NCBI RefSeq assembly: GCF_004801855.1 | Contig: NZ_SSTC01000027.1 | Span: 1 to 50,432, forward strand | From: Pseudomonas sp. A-1 | GTDB lineage: Bacteria; Pseudomonadota; Gammaproteobacteria; Pseudomonadales; Pseudomonadaceae | Reading direction: 5' to 3' | Length of the DNA stretch: 50,432 bases | In this document: positions 26,723 to 35,884 of the stretch, one piece after another | Layout of the letters: each line of letters begins with the position of its first letter | How positions within the stretch are numbered: the stretch's first letter is position 1 | The notes under the pieces: model-generated | Told to the model about the DNA's origin: nothing | The model's input: the letters and a program-made list of their open reading frames with translations, nothing else | Databases searched by the model: none | Position numbers and translations under genes: made by a program

Positions 26723-27496
26723 ATGACAGGACGGGTACAGGACAAGATCGCCCTGGTCACCGGCGGCGCCAGCGGCATCGGCCGCGCCATCGTGCAGGCG
26801 CTGGTGGGCGAGGGCGCGCGGGTGCTGATCAGCGACCTCAACGCCGACGCCGGGCAGGCGCTGGCCGACCAACTTAATGAAGAGCGGGGCGAGGCGGCCA
26901 GCTTCGTCCGCCACGACGCCGCCAGCGAGGCCGACTGGAACGCGGTCGCCGAGCTGGTGCGCGAGCGCTACGGCCGCCTCGACGTGCTGGTCAACAACGC
27001 CGGCATCCTGCTCAAGGGCTCCATCGAGGAAGCCAGCCTTGAGGATTGGCACAAGCTGCTGCGGGTCAATTCCGACAGCGCCTTCCTCGGCTGCCGCATG
27101 GCCGTCGCGCTGATGAAGGACAGCGGCGGCGGTTCGATCATCAACGTCTCGTCCATCGCCGCCCTGGCCGGGCGCGACGACTATGCCGCCTACGGCGCCT
27201 CCAAGGGCGCGGTGGCCGCCCTCAACCGCGCCGTGGCGGCCCACTGCCGTCGGCAGAAGTACCGCATCCGCTGCAACTCGCTGCATCCCGACGGCGTGCT
27301 GACGCCGATGACCGTCGCCAGCTACCCGCCGGGCATCGACCCGGCGAAGTTCACCATCGACAGCGACCCGATGAACCGCATGTGCCTGCCCGAGGACGTC
27401 GCTGCCGCCGCCCTGTACCTGGCCAGCGACGAGTCGCGCGCCATCAACGGCATGGAACTGCGCATCGACAGCGGCCAGTTCGTCATGAGTATCTAG
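26723..27496 (+). CDS. SDR-family oxidoreductase
   Basis: A 257-residue classical SDR resembling 3-alpha/3-beta-type or 20-beta hydroxysteroid dehydrogenases. TGGASGIGRA at residues 13-22, Asp39 in ISDLNADAG (pointing to NAD), NNAG at 91-94, catalytic Ser144, Tyr157 and Lys161 (YGASK). The C-terminal block SLHPDGVLTPM is followed by INGMELRIDSGQFV. Fourth gene of the rightward operon with 14 bp before and 2 bp after it. It likely interconverts a ring hydroxyl and ketone to feed or follow the two desaturases. Substrate identity is an inference from neighbours. Confidence 0.87.
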   Translation: MTGRVQDKIALVTGGASGIGRAIVQALVGEGARVLISDLNADAGQALADQLNEERGEAASFVRHDAASEADWNAVAELVRERYGRLDVLVNNAGILLKGSIEEASLEDWHKLLRVNSDSAFLGCRMAVALMKDSGGGSIINVSSIAALAGRDDYAAYGASKGAVAALNRAVAAHCRRQKYRIRCNSLHPDGVLTPMTVASYPPGIDPAKFTIDSDPMNRMCLPEDVAAAALYLASDESRAINGMELRIDSGQFVMSI

Positions 27497-27498
27497 CC

Positions 27499-28527
27499 AT
27501 GAACAGTCCCGAATACATCTCCCTGCGCGTGGCGCAGGTCATCGAGGAAACCGCCGACGCCCGCTCGCTGGTGTTCGAGGTGCCGGCCGAACTGGCCGGC
27601 CAGTTCAAGTACAAGCCGGGGCAGTTCCTCACCCTGCGCATCCCCCACGAGGGCAGCTGGCTGCCGCGCTGCTACTCGCTGTCCAGCACGCCGCTGCTGG
27701 ATGAGCCGCTGCGCGTCACCGTCAAGCGCGTGCGCGACGGCCGCGCTTCCAACTGGCTGTGCGACGTACCCAAGGCCGGCGATGCCATCGAGGTGATGGC
27801 GCCGGCCGGGGTGTTCGTGCCGCGCAGCCTGGACGGCGACTTCCTGCTGTTCGGCGGCGGCAGCGGCGTCACCCCGGTGCTGTCGATCCTGCGCTCGGTG
27901 CTGCACGCCGGCTCCGGCCGCGTGCTGCTGATCTACGCCAACCGCGACGAGGCCTCGGTGATCTTCCGCGACGAGCTGCAGGCACTGGCCGCCGCCCACC
28001 CGCGCCGCCTGCAGGTGATCCACTGGCTGGACTCGGTGCAGGGCATCCCCGCCGTCGAGCAGCTCGCCGAACTGGCGCGGCCGTTCAGGCACGCCGAGGC
28101 CTTCATCTGCGGCCCCGGCCCGTTCATGGACGCCGCGGTGACCGCGCTGCACAGCCTCGAGGTGCCCAGCGCCAAGGTGCACGTCGAGCGCTTCGTCTCG
28201 CTGCCCGGCGAGGGCGAGCAGGGCGAGGCGCCGGTCAGCGAGGCGGCGGTGGCCGCGCGCCTGGAGGTCAGCCTCGACGGCGCCGAGCACGCCCTCGACT
28301 GCGAACCGGGCGAGACCCTGCTCGACGCCATGCGCCGCAATGGGGTGCGCGCGCCGCACTCCTGCCTGGTCGGCGCCTGCGCCTCGTGCATGTGCACGGT
28401 GGAGCAGGGCGAGGTCGAGCTGCTGCGCAACGAGGCCCTCGACCAGCAGGAACTGAACGAAGGCTGGACCCTGGCCTGCCAGGCCGTGGCCACCAGCGCG
28501 CACGTGCGCGTGCGCTTCCCCGACTGA
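27499..28527 (+). CDS. oxygenase-type reductase, FNR domain plus plant-type 2Fe-2S ferredoxin (KshB/PaaE-like)
   Basis: A 342-residue electron-transfer protein. FAD-binding RCYSLSS near residues 57-63, NAD-binding [14 protein letters not shown] near 117-130 and [11 protein letters not shown] near 205; the C-terminal ferredoxin domain has CLVGACASC near 289-297 and the fourth Cys in TLACQAV near 329. This order (FNR then 2Fe-2S) is that of KshB and PaaE, reductases for Rieske or multicomponent oxygenases. The matching terminal oxygenase is not in the window, which is odd for a gene locked in this operon. Its ATG lies 2 bp after the SDR stop, so translation is coupled. Confidence 0.88.
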   Translation: MNSPEYISLRVAQVIEETADARSLVFEVPAELAGQFKYKPGQFLTLRIPHEGSWLPRCYSLSSTPLLDEPLRVTVKRVRDGRASNWLCDVPKAGDAIEVMAPAGVFVPRSLDGDFLLFGGGSGVTPVLSILRSVLHAGSGRVLLIYANRDEASVIFRDELQALAAAHPRRLQVIHWLDSVQGIPAVEQLAELARPFRHAEAFICGPGPFMDAAVTALHSLEVPSAKVHVERFVSLPGEGEQGEAPVSEAAVAARLEVSLDGAEHALDCEPGETLLDAMRRNGVRAPHSCLVGACASCMCTVEQGEVELLRNEALDQQELNEGWTLACQAVATSAHVRVRFPD

Positions 28528-28534
28528 GATACGG

Positions 28535-30148
28535 ATGGCCGAGATGACCGATATTCCGCTGACCACCCCGGCCGCCGAGGGCGTGCCGCCGACCATTCCC
28601 GCCCTGGTGTTCGCCGCCGCGCGCCGCCACGCCGGGCGCTGCGCCCTGGCCGACGGCGAGGTGCGCATCGACTACGCCGAGCTGCCCGAGCGGGTGCTGG
28701 CGGTGAGCCGCGCGCTGATCGCCGAAGGCATCCAGCCCGGTGACCGCGTCGCCGTGTGGGGGCCGAACCGCCACGACTGGATCCTCGCCGCGCTGGGCAT
28801 CCACTGCGCCGGTGGCGTGCTGGTGCCGATCAACACGCGCATGAAGGGCAACGAGGCCGCCGACATCCTCGAACGCAGCGGCACCCGCCTGCTGTTCTGC
28901 GTCGGCCAGTTCCTCGGCATCGACTACCCGGCGATGCTCGAACCCCACCGCCCGGACTGCCTGCAGCGCGTGGTGGTGCTGCCCTGCGAGGCGCCCTCGG
29001 AGCACGGCGACCTGAGCTGGCAGGGCTTCCTCGCCGCCGGCGAGGCGGTCGACATGGACGAGGCCCAGGCGCGCGCCCTGACCGTGCGCCCGGACGACCT
29101 GTCCGACCTGCTGTTCACCTCCGGCACCACCGGCAAGCCCAAGGGCGTGATGAGCGCCCACGGCCAGAACCTGCGCGCCTTCGCCGAATACGTGCAGGTC
29201 ATCGGCCTGCGCCCCGGCGACCGCTACCTGATCGTCAACCCGTTCTTCCACGCCTTCGGCTACAAGGCCGGCTGGCTGACCTGCCTGCTCGGCGGCGCGA
29301 CCATCCTGCCGCACCCGGTGTTCGACGCCGAGGCGGTGTTCCAGCGCATCGAACGCGACCGCATCACCGTGCTGCCCGGCCCGCCGACCCTGTACCTGTC
29401 GATGCTCGCCCACCCGAAGCTGTCCGAGTCCGACCTGTCCAGCCTGCGCATCGCCGTCACCGGCGCGGCGACCATCCCGCCGGTGCTGGTCGAGCGCATG
29501 CGCCGCGAGCTGGGCTTCGCGGTGGTCACCACCGCCTACGGGCTGACCGAGTGCGGCGGCCTGGCGACCATCTGCGACCCGGCCGACGACGCCGAGACCG
29601 TGGCCACCACCTGCGGCCGCGCCATCCCCGGCACCGAGGTGCGCGTGGTAGACGGTGAAAACCGCCCGCTGCCGGCGGGCGAGGCGGGCGAGGTGTGCCT
29701 GCGCGGCTTCCACGTCATGCAGGGCTACTTCGAGAACCCGCAGGCCACCGCCGAGACCATCGACGCCGAGGGCTGGCTGCACACCGGCGACGTCGGCACC
29801 CTCGACGCGCGCGGCTACCTGCGCATCACCGACCGCCTCAAGGACATGTTCATCGTCGGCGGCTTCAACTGCTACCCGGCGGAGATCGAGGCCGGCCTGC
29901 TCGAACACCCGGCGATCGCCCAGGTCGCGGTGATCGGCGTGCCCGACGAGCGCATGGGCGAGGTCGGCTGCGCCTGCGTGGTGCTGCGCCCCGGCCAGCA
30001 GCTTGACGAACCCGACCTGATCGCCTGGTCGCGCCAGCGCATGGCCAACTACAAGGTGCCGCGCCTGGTGCGCTTCTTCGACGCGCTGCCGGTGAATGCG
30101 TCGAACAAGGTGGTGAAGGGGGAATTGAGAGGAGTGGTTGCCGGCTAA
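28535..30148 (+). CDS. acyl-CoA synthetase, FadD3-like
   Basis: A 537-residue AMP-forming ligase. P-loop-like [10 protein letters not shown] near residues 196-205, AYGLTECGG near 335, adenylate-binding GWLHTGDVG near 415, and the C-terminal catalytic Lys in [12 protein letters not shown]. The stretch around [20 protein letters not shown] resembles FadD3, the ligase for the C/D-ring acid HIP in steroid breakdown, more than fatty acid ligases. It activates a carboxylic acid for beta-oxidation-like steps. Last gene of the rightward operon, 7 bp after the reductase; a strong hairpin follows. Substrate is inferred. Confidence 0.82.
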   Translation: MAEMTDIPLTTPAAEGVPPTIPALVFAAARRHAGRCALADGEVRIDYAELPERVLAVSRALIAEGIQPGDRVAVWGPNRHDWILAALGIHCAGGVLVPINTRMKGNEAADILERSGTRLLFCVGQFLGIDYPAMLEPHRPDCLQRVVVLPCEAPSEHGDLSWQGFLAAGEAVDMDEAQARALTVRPDDLSDLLFTSGTTGKPKGVMSAHGQNLRAFAEYVQVIGLRPGDRYLIVNPFFHAFGYKAGWLTCLLGGATILPHPVFDAEAVFQRIERDRITVLPGPPTLYLSMLAHPKLSESDLSSLRIAVTGAATIPPVLVERMRRELGFAVVTTAYGLTECGGLATICDPADDAETVATTCGRAIPGTEVRVVDGENRPLPAGEAGEVCLRGFHVMQGYFENPQATAETIDAEGWLHTGDVGTLDARGYLRITDRLKDMFIVGGFNCYPAEIEAGLLEHPAIAQVAVIGVPDERMGEVGCACVVLRPGQQLDEPDLIAWSRQRMANYKVPRLVRFFDALPVNASNKVVKGELRGVVAG

Positions 30149-30154
30149 TGGCCT

Positions 30155-30189
30155 GCCTGTAGCCGGTGGAATAGCCACCGGCTACAGGC
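30155..30189. terminator. 15-bp bidirectional terminator hairpin
   Basis: Perfect 15-bp stem (30155-30169 with 30175-30189, core TAGCCGGTGG) and a 5-nt loop AATAG, straddling the end of the ligase operon and the stop codon of the convergent lysE remnant. Confidence 0.75.
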
Positions 30190-30595
30190 AAACGACAGTC
30201 GCGCAACGCTGCATTTGGCGCAATTCAACGATGTTGTATGCGAACCCCAGCACCGCGATGGCGAGCAGGATCATCGCCGAGACGAGCGATATCGTCCTGT
30301 GGTACCGCTTTGAAACGACCCTGCCTAGGAAAAAGATGTAAGCCCCGAGAACCAGCAGATCCACGGCAATCCAGATCGCCGAGAGCAGGATCATGCTGCG
30401 TTCGACCGAATCGGTCACCCCGATGAACTGTGGGAAGAAGGACACGAAAAAGATAATGTCCTTGGGGTTGGAGATCCCGATCAAGAGACCGGAAAGGAAT
30501 CCATCACGTGTGGTTCTCCGGCCGCCTTCTTCGAGGATCGCGCAGGCCGCCAGCCATCCGATATAAAGGCAGCCGGCAAGGCTCACCAGGAGCAA
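30182..30595 (-). pseudogene. LysE/RhtB-family translocator, 5'-truncated
   Basis: The frame gives 137 residues against about 205 for intact LysE/RhtB exporters. It starts in the middle of the family: LLLVSLAGCLYIGWLAACAI matches the third membrane segment, and GFLSGLLIGISNPKDIIFF is the conserved NPK region, followed by three more membrane segments. The N-terminal two helices with the usual PGP motif are missing. In frame, TGA occurs about 10 codons upstream of the conserved region, and beyond that lies an IS66-like remnant. Codon use is less GC-rich than the catabolic genes. It is probably non-functional, destroyed by the insertion. Confidence 0.75.
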
Positions 30596-30639
30596 TGTCT
30601 TCTGGCTCAGGGCCGGCGTTTTTCAAGGTAGTTGTCGCG

Positions 30640-30810
30640 TCGACCGTGTTTTCAGGCCGCCTGTTTCAGCGGCTGTTGCTCTTGCTCCCGCTCGGGGTTG
30701 AGTGACACCGCCCCGACTACGAAGCACTGCTGCCGTGGAACTGCACGCCAGCGACGACAATGTAATGCACCAACTTCATCGTCGGCAGATGGGGTTTATG
30801 GAGCGCTTAC
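30640..30810 (+). mobile_element. remnant of an IS66-family element (tnpC tail and right inverted repeat)
   Basis: On the plus strand, HRPDYEALLPWNCTPATTM and a stop (30709-30768) match the C-terminal end of IS66 TnpC transposases. The sequence then ends, read on the minus strand from 30810, in GTAAGCGCTCCATAAACCCC, a terminal inverted repeat of the IS66 type that begins GTAAGCG. The rest of the element is missing and the upstream frame has stops. The left limit (about 30640) is approximate. Confidence 0.6.
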
Positions 30811-31277
30811 CAAGAGCCCGGCATCGCTCCCCTGGACTGCACCGTTGGCGATGCTCGCAGATGCCTGCTCAGGTCGCCGGTCAGGTCCAGCCGGTATTCC
30901 CGTGCGCTGAAACACCATTGCCCGTCGAGGCGCGCGAAGCGATCCAGGTAGCGGCCGCTGGCGATGGCCTGCAGCGCCATCTGCTCGGTCGCCTGGAACA
31001 CCGTGTAGCAGGAGCGCGCGGTCGCCGTGCCCGCTGCCTCGTCGATCTCGAGTATGGGGTTGGAAATCAGGTGACGCGTGCGCGGGGTGCCGCAGGGATA
31101 GAGGACGATGATCCGCCGCCACAGGGCGAGCAGGCCGGCGTGGTCCAGCGTGCCGTTGCCGCCAGCCTCGATGCGCGCATGGCGGAACAGCGCGGCGGCC
31201 TCCTCGAGGTGTCCAGCGTCGATGGCTTCGGCGTAGCGGTGCAGCAGGTTGGTGATGGCGAGGGCCGAGTCGGTCAT
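30807..31277 (-). CDS. SnoaL/NTF2-like protein, C-terminus altered by IS end
   Basis: A 156-residue protein of the NTF2-like fold: ALAITNLLHRYAEAIDAGHLEEAAALF, then a beta-sheet with RHLISNPILEID, ATARSCYTVFQ and GRYLDRFARLDGQWCFSAREY. Such proteins act as small isomerases, dehydratases or hydroxylases, and are common in aromatic and steroid clusters. The natural fold ends near DLTGDLSRHL; the last 15 or so residues look unrelated, and the stop codon falls inside the IS66 inverted repeat, so the original tail was replaced. Last gene of the leftward operon starting at 35705. Confidence 0.78.
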   Translation of the reverse strand: MTDSALAITNLLHRYAEAIDAGHLEEAAALFRHARIEAGGNGTLDHAGLLALWRRIIVLYPCGTPRTRHLISNPILEIDEAAGTATARSCYTVFQATEQMALQAIASGRYLDRFARLDGQWCFSAREYRLDLTGDLSRHLRASPTVQSRGAMPGSW

Positions 31278-31341
31278 CGCAAAGATCCCCCGAGAAAATG
31301 AAGGATGGACGCTGCGGGGAGTTCCCGCAGCGTCCGCAGGC

Positions 31342-33471
31342 TCAGACCGCGCAGCCGGCGCGCAGGCCGGAGGCCATGGCGCCCTCTATGTAGCCCAGCT
31401 CGTTGCTGTCGCCCAGGCGGGTGACGGCGAAGCCATCGGCTTCCAGCGTGCGCGCCAGGCTGTCGTCCGGCTCGGCGCCGGTGGCCAGCACCACCGAATC
31501 GGCGGCCACCTCGACGCTGCCGCCGTCGGCATTGCGATAGGCGACCTTGCTGCGGCCGATGGACTCGACCTCGACGCCGGTGAGCAGTTGCGCCTGGTGC
31601 TCCTGCAGGCCGTGCAGCACCCGCCAGCGGCGCACGATGGCCAGTTCGCGGCCGAGGCTCGGGCCGCTCTCCAGCACGCAGACCTCGCGTCCGCGCTCGA
31701 TGAGGAACTCGGCCAGCTCCAGGCCGACCAGGCCGCCGCCGACGATCACCACGCGCTTGCCCAGCGGCATCCACACGTGGGAGAGCTTCTGCATGGCGGA
31801 GGTCGAGTCGGTGACGCCGACCAGGCTGCCGGCCTTCATCATCGCCCGCTGGGTCAGCGACAGTTTGCGCCTGGCGATCTCCTCGGCGCGGTCGCCGGTG
31901 AGCAGGCGGCGCAGCTCGTCGCCACTCCACACGTGGTCCTGTTCGGCGCCGGGGATGGCCGGCGCGGCGCGCCGTGCGCCAGTGGCGACCAGCACCGTCT
32001 CGGCGCCCAGCTCGCGCAGCAGCTGCGGGGTGGCTTCGCTGTTGTAGCGCACCTCGATCGGCAGGTTGCGCACCTGCTCCACCAGATGGTCGAGCAGGCG
32101 GCCGTTCTCGGCGTAGGCGAGGGCGGCGAAGAACAGCGTGCCGCCCAGGCGGTCGCTGCGCTCCAGCAGGGTGACGCGGTGACCGCGCAGCGCGGCGACG
32201 CGCGCCGCCTCCATGCCGGCCGGGCCGCCGCCGACCACCACCACGTGGCGCGGGGTGGCGGTCGGGACGATGACCAGCTCGGCCTCGTGGCCGGTGCGCG
32301 GATTGACCGCGCACTTGACCCGCTGGTTGATGAAGATCTGGCTGACGCAGACGTAGCAGTAGATGCACGGGCGCACGTCCTGCGGCCGGCCGGCGATCAG
32401 CTTGTTGGGCAGTTCGGGGTCGGCCAGCAGCTTGCGCGCCATGGCGACGAAGTCGTACTGGCCGCGGGCGATGCCCTGGTCGCCGACCTCGGGCTCGACG
32501 CGGCCGACGGCGATCACCGGGATGCCGACTTCCTTCCTGATCGCCGTCGCCCACTCCAGGAAGCCGCCCGGCTGCTGGACCAGCGGCGCCTCGGTGAAGG
32601 CCACGCCCTCGGTGACCGCGGCGTAGGCCGACACGCTGACGGCGTCGGCGCCGGCCGCCTCGGCCATCACTGCCACGGTCTTGGCGTCCTCCAGGGTGAT
32701 GCCGCCGGGGGTGCGCAGCTCGTAGGCGTCCAGGCGCAGCCACACCGGGAAGTCGGCGCCGACCCGTGCGCGTACCGCGGCCAGCACCTCCATGAGCAGG
32801 CGCGCGCGGTTCTCCAGCGGGCCGCCGTATTCGTCGTCGCGCTTGTTGAAGTAGGCGGAGAGGAAGCCGGCGATGATGTAGTTGTGCGCGGCGTGGATCT
32901 CCACGCCGTCGAAGCCGGCACGCTTGGCGCGCTCGGCGGCGGCAGCGAACCACTCGACCATCTGCGCGATGTCTGCCTTGTCCATCACGCGGATCGCGGC
33001 GCCGCCTTCGCGGCGCTTGCTGGAGCTGACAAAGGTGCCCAGCTCCTCGCGGGTCAGCGCCGCCATCATGTTGGTGTTGAGCGCCGGCGGGATCGACGGC
33101 ACCCAGATCGGCCGGCCCTCGGCCATGTCGCGCACGGCGACCTTGCCGGCGTGCTGCAGCTGCATGGCGATCTTGGCGCCGTGCTTGTGCACGCGAGCGG
33201 CCAGGGCGGACAGGCCGGGCAGGAAGTCGTCGCTGGATACGCCGACCTGGTAGGGCTCGGCGGTGCCTTGCGGATAGGCGATGGAGCACACGCCCATGAT
33301 CAACAGGCCCGCGCCGCCGGCGGCGCGCGCCTCGTAGTAGGCCTGGATGCGCTCGCCGCAGTGGCCGTCGGCCTCGGCGAAGTTGGAGCCCATCGGCGCC
33401 ATGACGATGCGGTTGCGCAGTTCGAGCTTGCCGATGCGCCCGGGGGCGAGCAGGTGGTTGAAGCTGGTCAT
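31342..33471 (-). CDS. FadH/BaiCD-like NADH:flavin oxidoreductase with 4Fe-4S and FAD domains
   Basis: A 709-residue three-cofactor reductase. Residues 1 to about 365 form an Old Yellow Enzyme barrel ([27 protein letters not shown] with the active-site His pair, [11 protein letters not shown]). Cysteines in CIYCYVC near 368-374 and a fourth in KCAVNP ligate 4Fe-4S with CxxCxxC spacing, as in trimethylamine dehydrogenase rather than the CxxCxxxC of E. coli FadH. FAD-binding [17 protein letters not shown] and NADH-binding [14 protein letters not shown] follow. Family members reduce 2,4-dienoyl-CoA or enones, or remove bile-acid ring double bonds. Third gene of the leftward operon. Confidence 0.85.
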   Translation of the reverse strand: MTSFNHLLAPGRIGKLELRNRIVMAPMGSNFAEADGHCGERIQAYYEARAAGGAGLLIMGVCSIAYPQGTAEPYQVGVSSDDFLPGLSALAARVHKHGAKIAMQLQHAGKVAVRDMAEGRPIWVPSIPPALNTNMMAALTREELGTFVSSSKRREGGAAIRVMDKADIAQMVEWFAAAAERAKRAGFDGVEIHAAHNYIIAGFLSAYFNKRDDEYGGPLENRARLLMEVLAAVRARVGADFPVWLRLDAYELRTPGGITLEDAKTVAVMAEAAGADAVSVSAYAAVTEGVAFTEAPLVQQPGGFLEWATAIRKEVGIPVIAVGRVEPEVGDQGIARGQYDFVAMARKLLADPELPNKLIAGRPQDVRPCIYCYVCVSQIFINQRVKCAVNPRTGHEAELVIVPTATPRHVVVVGGGPAGMEAARVAALRGHRVTLLERSDRLGGTLFFAALAYAENGRLLDHLVEQVRNLPIEVRYNSEATPQLLRELGAETVLVATGARRAAPAIPGAEQDHVWSGDELRRLLTGDRAEEIARRKLSLTQRAMMKAGSLVGVTDSTSAMQKLSHVWMPLGKRVVIVGGGLVGLELAEFLIERGREVCVLESGPSLGRELAIVRRWRVLHGLQEHQAQLLTGVEVESIGRSKVAYRNADGGSVEVAADSVVLATGAEPDDSLARTLEADGFAVTRLGDSNELGYIEGAMASGLRAGCAV

Positions 33472-33525
33472 AAAAGGATCGTCCCTAGCTGGCCGGTGGT
33501 GGCGGTGCCACCCCGGCTCGATTGT

Positions 33526-34356
33526 TCAGGCTTCGCCGAGGAAGTCCAGGCAGCTGCGGTTGAACAGTTCGGTGTGCTCGACCTGCACCCAGTGGCCGCA
33601 GCGGTTGAGCAGCAGGCAGCGCGCCTGCGGGGTGTTCTCCAGCAGCTTGAGCGCACCGCCGACCGGGTTGAAGCGGTCGACCGTACCCCAGAAGGCCAGC
33701 ACCGGGCAGGTCAGCTCGCCGAGGCGTTCGGTCATGTTGGCCACGCGCATGCCGGCGAACAGGCTGCGCGGCTGGGTGGCGGCCACCGCGGCGCGCTCGG
33801 CGAGCAGGGTGTCGTCGAGCAGAGCCGGGTCGAACAGCTGCAGGGTCATCACCTGGCGCATCTCTTCGACGCCCATGGGGCCGGCGCTGTAGACCTCGAC
33901 CATGCGCTGGATGCCTTCCATCTGGAAGTAGGTCTCTCGCTCCTCGAGGCCGCCCGGGGCCATGAGGATCAGCTTTTCCACGGTCTGCGGATGGGCCAGC
34001 GCCTGGCCGAGGGCAATGGCGCCGCCCAGCGAGTTGCCGACCAGGGTGCAGCGCTGGATGCCGACGGTGGCGAGGAAGGCGTTCAGCGCGGCGACGAAGA
34101 ATTCCAGGCAGTACTCGGTGTCCTCGGGCTTGTCCGAGCGGCCAAAGCCGGGCAGGTCGAGGACGATATTGCGGTAGCCGGCGGCGGCGAACACCGGGTA
34201 GTTGGCCTTGAAGTTGCTGTAGCCGCTGGCCCCGGGGCCGCTGCCGTGCAGCCAGAGCACCACCGGGCCCTGGCCCTCGTCGAGGTAGTGCAGGCGCAGG
34301 CCGTCGGGAAGGGTGGCGAAGTGGCCGAGGGGCAGCGGCAGGTCTTGTGCGGACAT
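33526..34356 (-). CDS. alpha/beta hydrolase, meta-cleavage product hydrolase-like (BphD/TesD/HsaD type)
   Basis: A 276-residue serine hydrolase. HGSGPGASGYSNFKANYP is the oxyanion block shared with BphD, MhpC, TesD and HsaD; the nucleophile Ser is in GNSLGGAIA near residue 107, Asp in GTVDRFNPV near 223 and His in CGHWVQVEH near 252. These enzymes cleave C-C bonds in the vinylogous acids made by extradiol ring cleavage. It fits between the HsaA-like oxygenase and the hydratase in an aromatic-ring pathway, although the ring-cleaving dioxygenase is not in the window. Gaps are 14 bp upstream (MFS) and 54 bp downstream. Confidence 0.87.
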   Translation of the reverse strand: MSAQDLPLPLGHFATLPDGLRLHYLDEGQGPVVLWLHGSGPGASGYSNFKANYPVFAAAGYRNIVLDLPGFGRSDKPEDTEYCLEFFVAALNAFLATVGIQRCTLVGNSLGGAIALGQALAHPQTVEKLILMAPGGLEERETYFQMEGIQRMVEVYSAGPMGVEEMRQVMTLQLFDPALLDDTLLAERAAVAATQPRSLFAGMRVANMTERLGELTCPVLAFWGTVDRFNPVGGALKLLENTPQARCLLLNRCGHWVQVEHTELFNRSCLDFLGEA

Positions 34357-34370
34357 GGGTTATCTCCTGA

Positions 34371-35705
34371 TCAGGCGGTAGCGGTGGTGGCGCCGGAGGC
34401 GGCGCTGGAGGGCGACGGCTGGCCGAGCAGCTGGCGGCGGTAGCGCGGCAGGGCCAGGACGAGGAACAGCGCGGCCAGCACCAGCAGCGACATCGAGGCG
34501 GCCAGCGAGTAGCGCAGCGCCTCACTGCCAGCGATGGGGGTGAAGTAGTCGCTGAGCATGCCGGTGACCAGCGGGCCGAGGCCGACGCCGAGCAGGCTCA
34601 TGCCCATCACGAAGATCGAGGTGGCCTGGGCCAGGCGGTTGGCCGGGAACAGGTGGCTGATCGCGCCCAGGCAGGGGGTCGCCCACCAGGTACCGAAGAA
34701 GCCGAACGGGATGTAGAACAGGAAGGCCATGGGCACGCCGATGCCGAAGGCGCTGAAGGCCACGCCCTCGGGCCAGAGGAAGTAGGCCAGGCCGAAGGGG
34801 ATGCTGAGCAGGGTACCGAGCAGCGGCACGCCGATCTGCCAGCCGCAATCGCGGCGCGCCATGCGGTCGGTGACCCAGCCGCAGACGAGGGTGCCGATGG
34901 CCGAGCAGCTGCCGCCGACCACGCCGACCAGGATGCCGGCTTCCTTGATCGACAGGCCATGGGAGCGGATCAGGTAGCTCGGGCTCCAGGTACCGATGGC
35001 GTAGCCGGCGATGGCGGCCGCCGAGCCGGTCAGCACGATCCACATGAAGCCCGGGGTCTGCAGCAGCAGGCCGAGGGTCTGCAGCCAGCTTTCCTGGTTG
35101 CGGCCGGCGCCGGCCGGCGCGACCGTTTGCGGCGCGCGCACCGTGGCCCACAGCAGCAGGGCGAGGAAGATGCCCGGGGCGCCAAGGACCACGAACGCGG
35201 CGCGCCAGCCGTAGTGCTGGGCGATCCAGCCGCCAAGGCCGAGGCCGAACACCGCGCCGAGGCTGGAGCCGAGCATCAGCACCGAGATGGCGCTGGAGCG
35301 GCGCTGCGGCGGGTAGAGGTCGGAGACCATCGCCACCGAGGGCGCGGTGCCGCCGGCCTCGCCGATGGCCACGCCGATGCGCGCCAGCAGCAGGAACAGG
35401 AAGCTGCCGGCCAGGCCGCAGAGCATGGTCATCACGCTCCAGCCGATGCAGGCCATGACGATCACCGGCTTGCGGCCGATGCGGTCGGACAGCCGGCCGA
35501 GCGGGAAGCCGAACAGGGTGAAGAACAGCGCGAAGGTCAGCCCCGAGAGCAGGCCGATCTGGGTGTCGGAGATGGCGAACTCGGCCTTCACCGGTTCGAT
35601 GAGGATCGCCATCAACTGCCGGTCGATGTAGTTGAACACGTAGATGACGGTCAGTACCGCCAGGGCGTAGTGGCTACGCCAGGTGACACGTGCAGGTGAG
35701 TTCAC
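34371..35705 (-). CDS. MFS transporter, Spinster-like
   Basis: A 444-residue transporter with 12 predicted membrane segments: VIYVFNYIDRQLMAILIEPV in helix 1, GRLSDRIGRKPVIV as motif A, GEAGGTAPSVAMVSDLYPP in helix 4 and its loop. It is the same subfamily as the transporter at 9082-10398. GTG 35705 is the chosen start: AAGAGGA lies 8 nt upstream and the helix-1 region follows at normal distance, while the longer ATG start adds about 53 residues of low-complexity sequence overlapping the operator. First gene of the leftward operon and presumably involved in uptake or export of the pathway substrate. Confidence 0.85.
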   Translation of the reverse strand: MNSPARVTWRSHYALAVLTVIYVFNYIDRQLMAILIEPVKAEFAISDTQIGLLSGLTFALFFTLFGFPLGRLSDRIGRKPVIVMACIGWSVMTMLCGLAGSFLFLLLARIGVAIGEAGGTAPSVAMVSDLYPPQRRSSAISVLMLGSSLGAVFGLGLGGWIAQHYGWRAAFVVLGAPGIFLALLLWATVRAPQTVAPAGAGRNQESWLQTLGLLLQTPGFMWIVLTGSAAAIAGYAIGTWSPSYLIRSHGLSIKEAGILVGVVGGSCSAIGTLVCGWVTDRMARRDCGWQIGVPLLGTLLSIPFGLAYFLWPEGVAFSAFGIGVPMAFLFYIPFGFFGTWWATPCLGAISHLFPANRLAQATSIFVMGMSLLGVGLGPLVTGMLSDYFTPIAGSEALRYSLAASMSLLVLAALFLVLALPRYRRQLLGQPSPSSAASGATTATA

Positions 35706-35770
35706 GGGCAGATCCTCTTGTTGTTCTTCTGCAGAAGTTGAGCGAGAGGCTCCGCTTTGCCCCCCGTCAC

Positions 35771-35796
35771 GGGCATCGTCAAATCGGACGATGCCC
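35771..35796. promoter_or_regulatory. shared operator motif, site 3 (perfect palindrome)
   Basis: GGGCATCGTC (35771-35780) and GACGATGCCC (35787-35796) form a perfect 10-bp inverted repeat around AAATCG. It lies in the 179-bp divergent region, 66 bp from the MFS start and 88 bp from the SDR start. The best of the five sites; the core is 35774-35793. AATCAT at 35814-35819 is a -10-like hexamer 20 bp downstream on the plus strand. Confidence 0.65.
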
Positions 35797-35820
35797 CCCC
35801 GCCGCCCGCCGCCAATCATG

Positions 35821-35843
35821 AGTCCCGTGGTCGCTGCGGGACT
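35821..35843. promoter_or_regulatory. second inverted repeat in the same promoter
   Basis: AGTCCCG (35821-35827) mirrors CGGGACT (35837-35843) with a 9-nt spacer, between the operator motif and the SDR start. It could be a leader hairpin or a second binding site; no copy was seen at the other promoters. Confidence 0.4.
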
Positions 35844-35884
35844 TTCCCCGCCGCGATGGAACATTCGCTTGCGGGAGAACGCAC

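Noticed and set aside
28268-30178. 636-residue open frame on the minus strand
   Set aside because: Antisense to the FadD3-like ligase, whose AMP-binding motifs are intact; composition is typical of shadow frames.
31249-34443. 1064-residue open frame on the plus strand
   Set aside because: It is antisense to the FadH-like reductase and the hydrolase, is rich in Gly, Ala, His and Arg without domain motifs, and follows from the strong GC bias at third codon positions of the real genes.
35706-35864. Longer start for the MFS transporter at 35864
   Set aside because: It would add about 53 low-complexity residues covering the divergent promoter and operator; GTG 35705 has a good ribosome-binding site.
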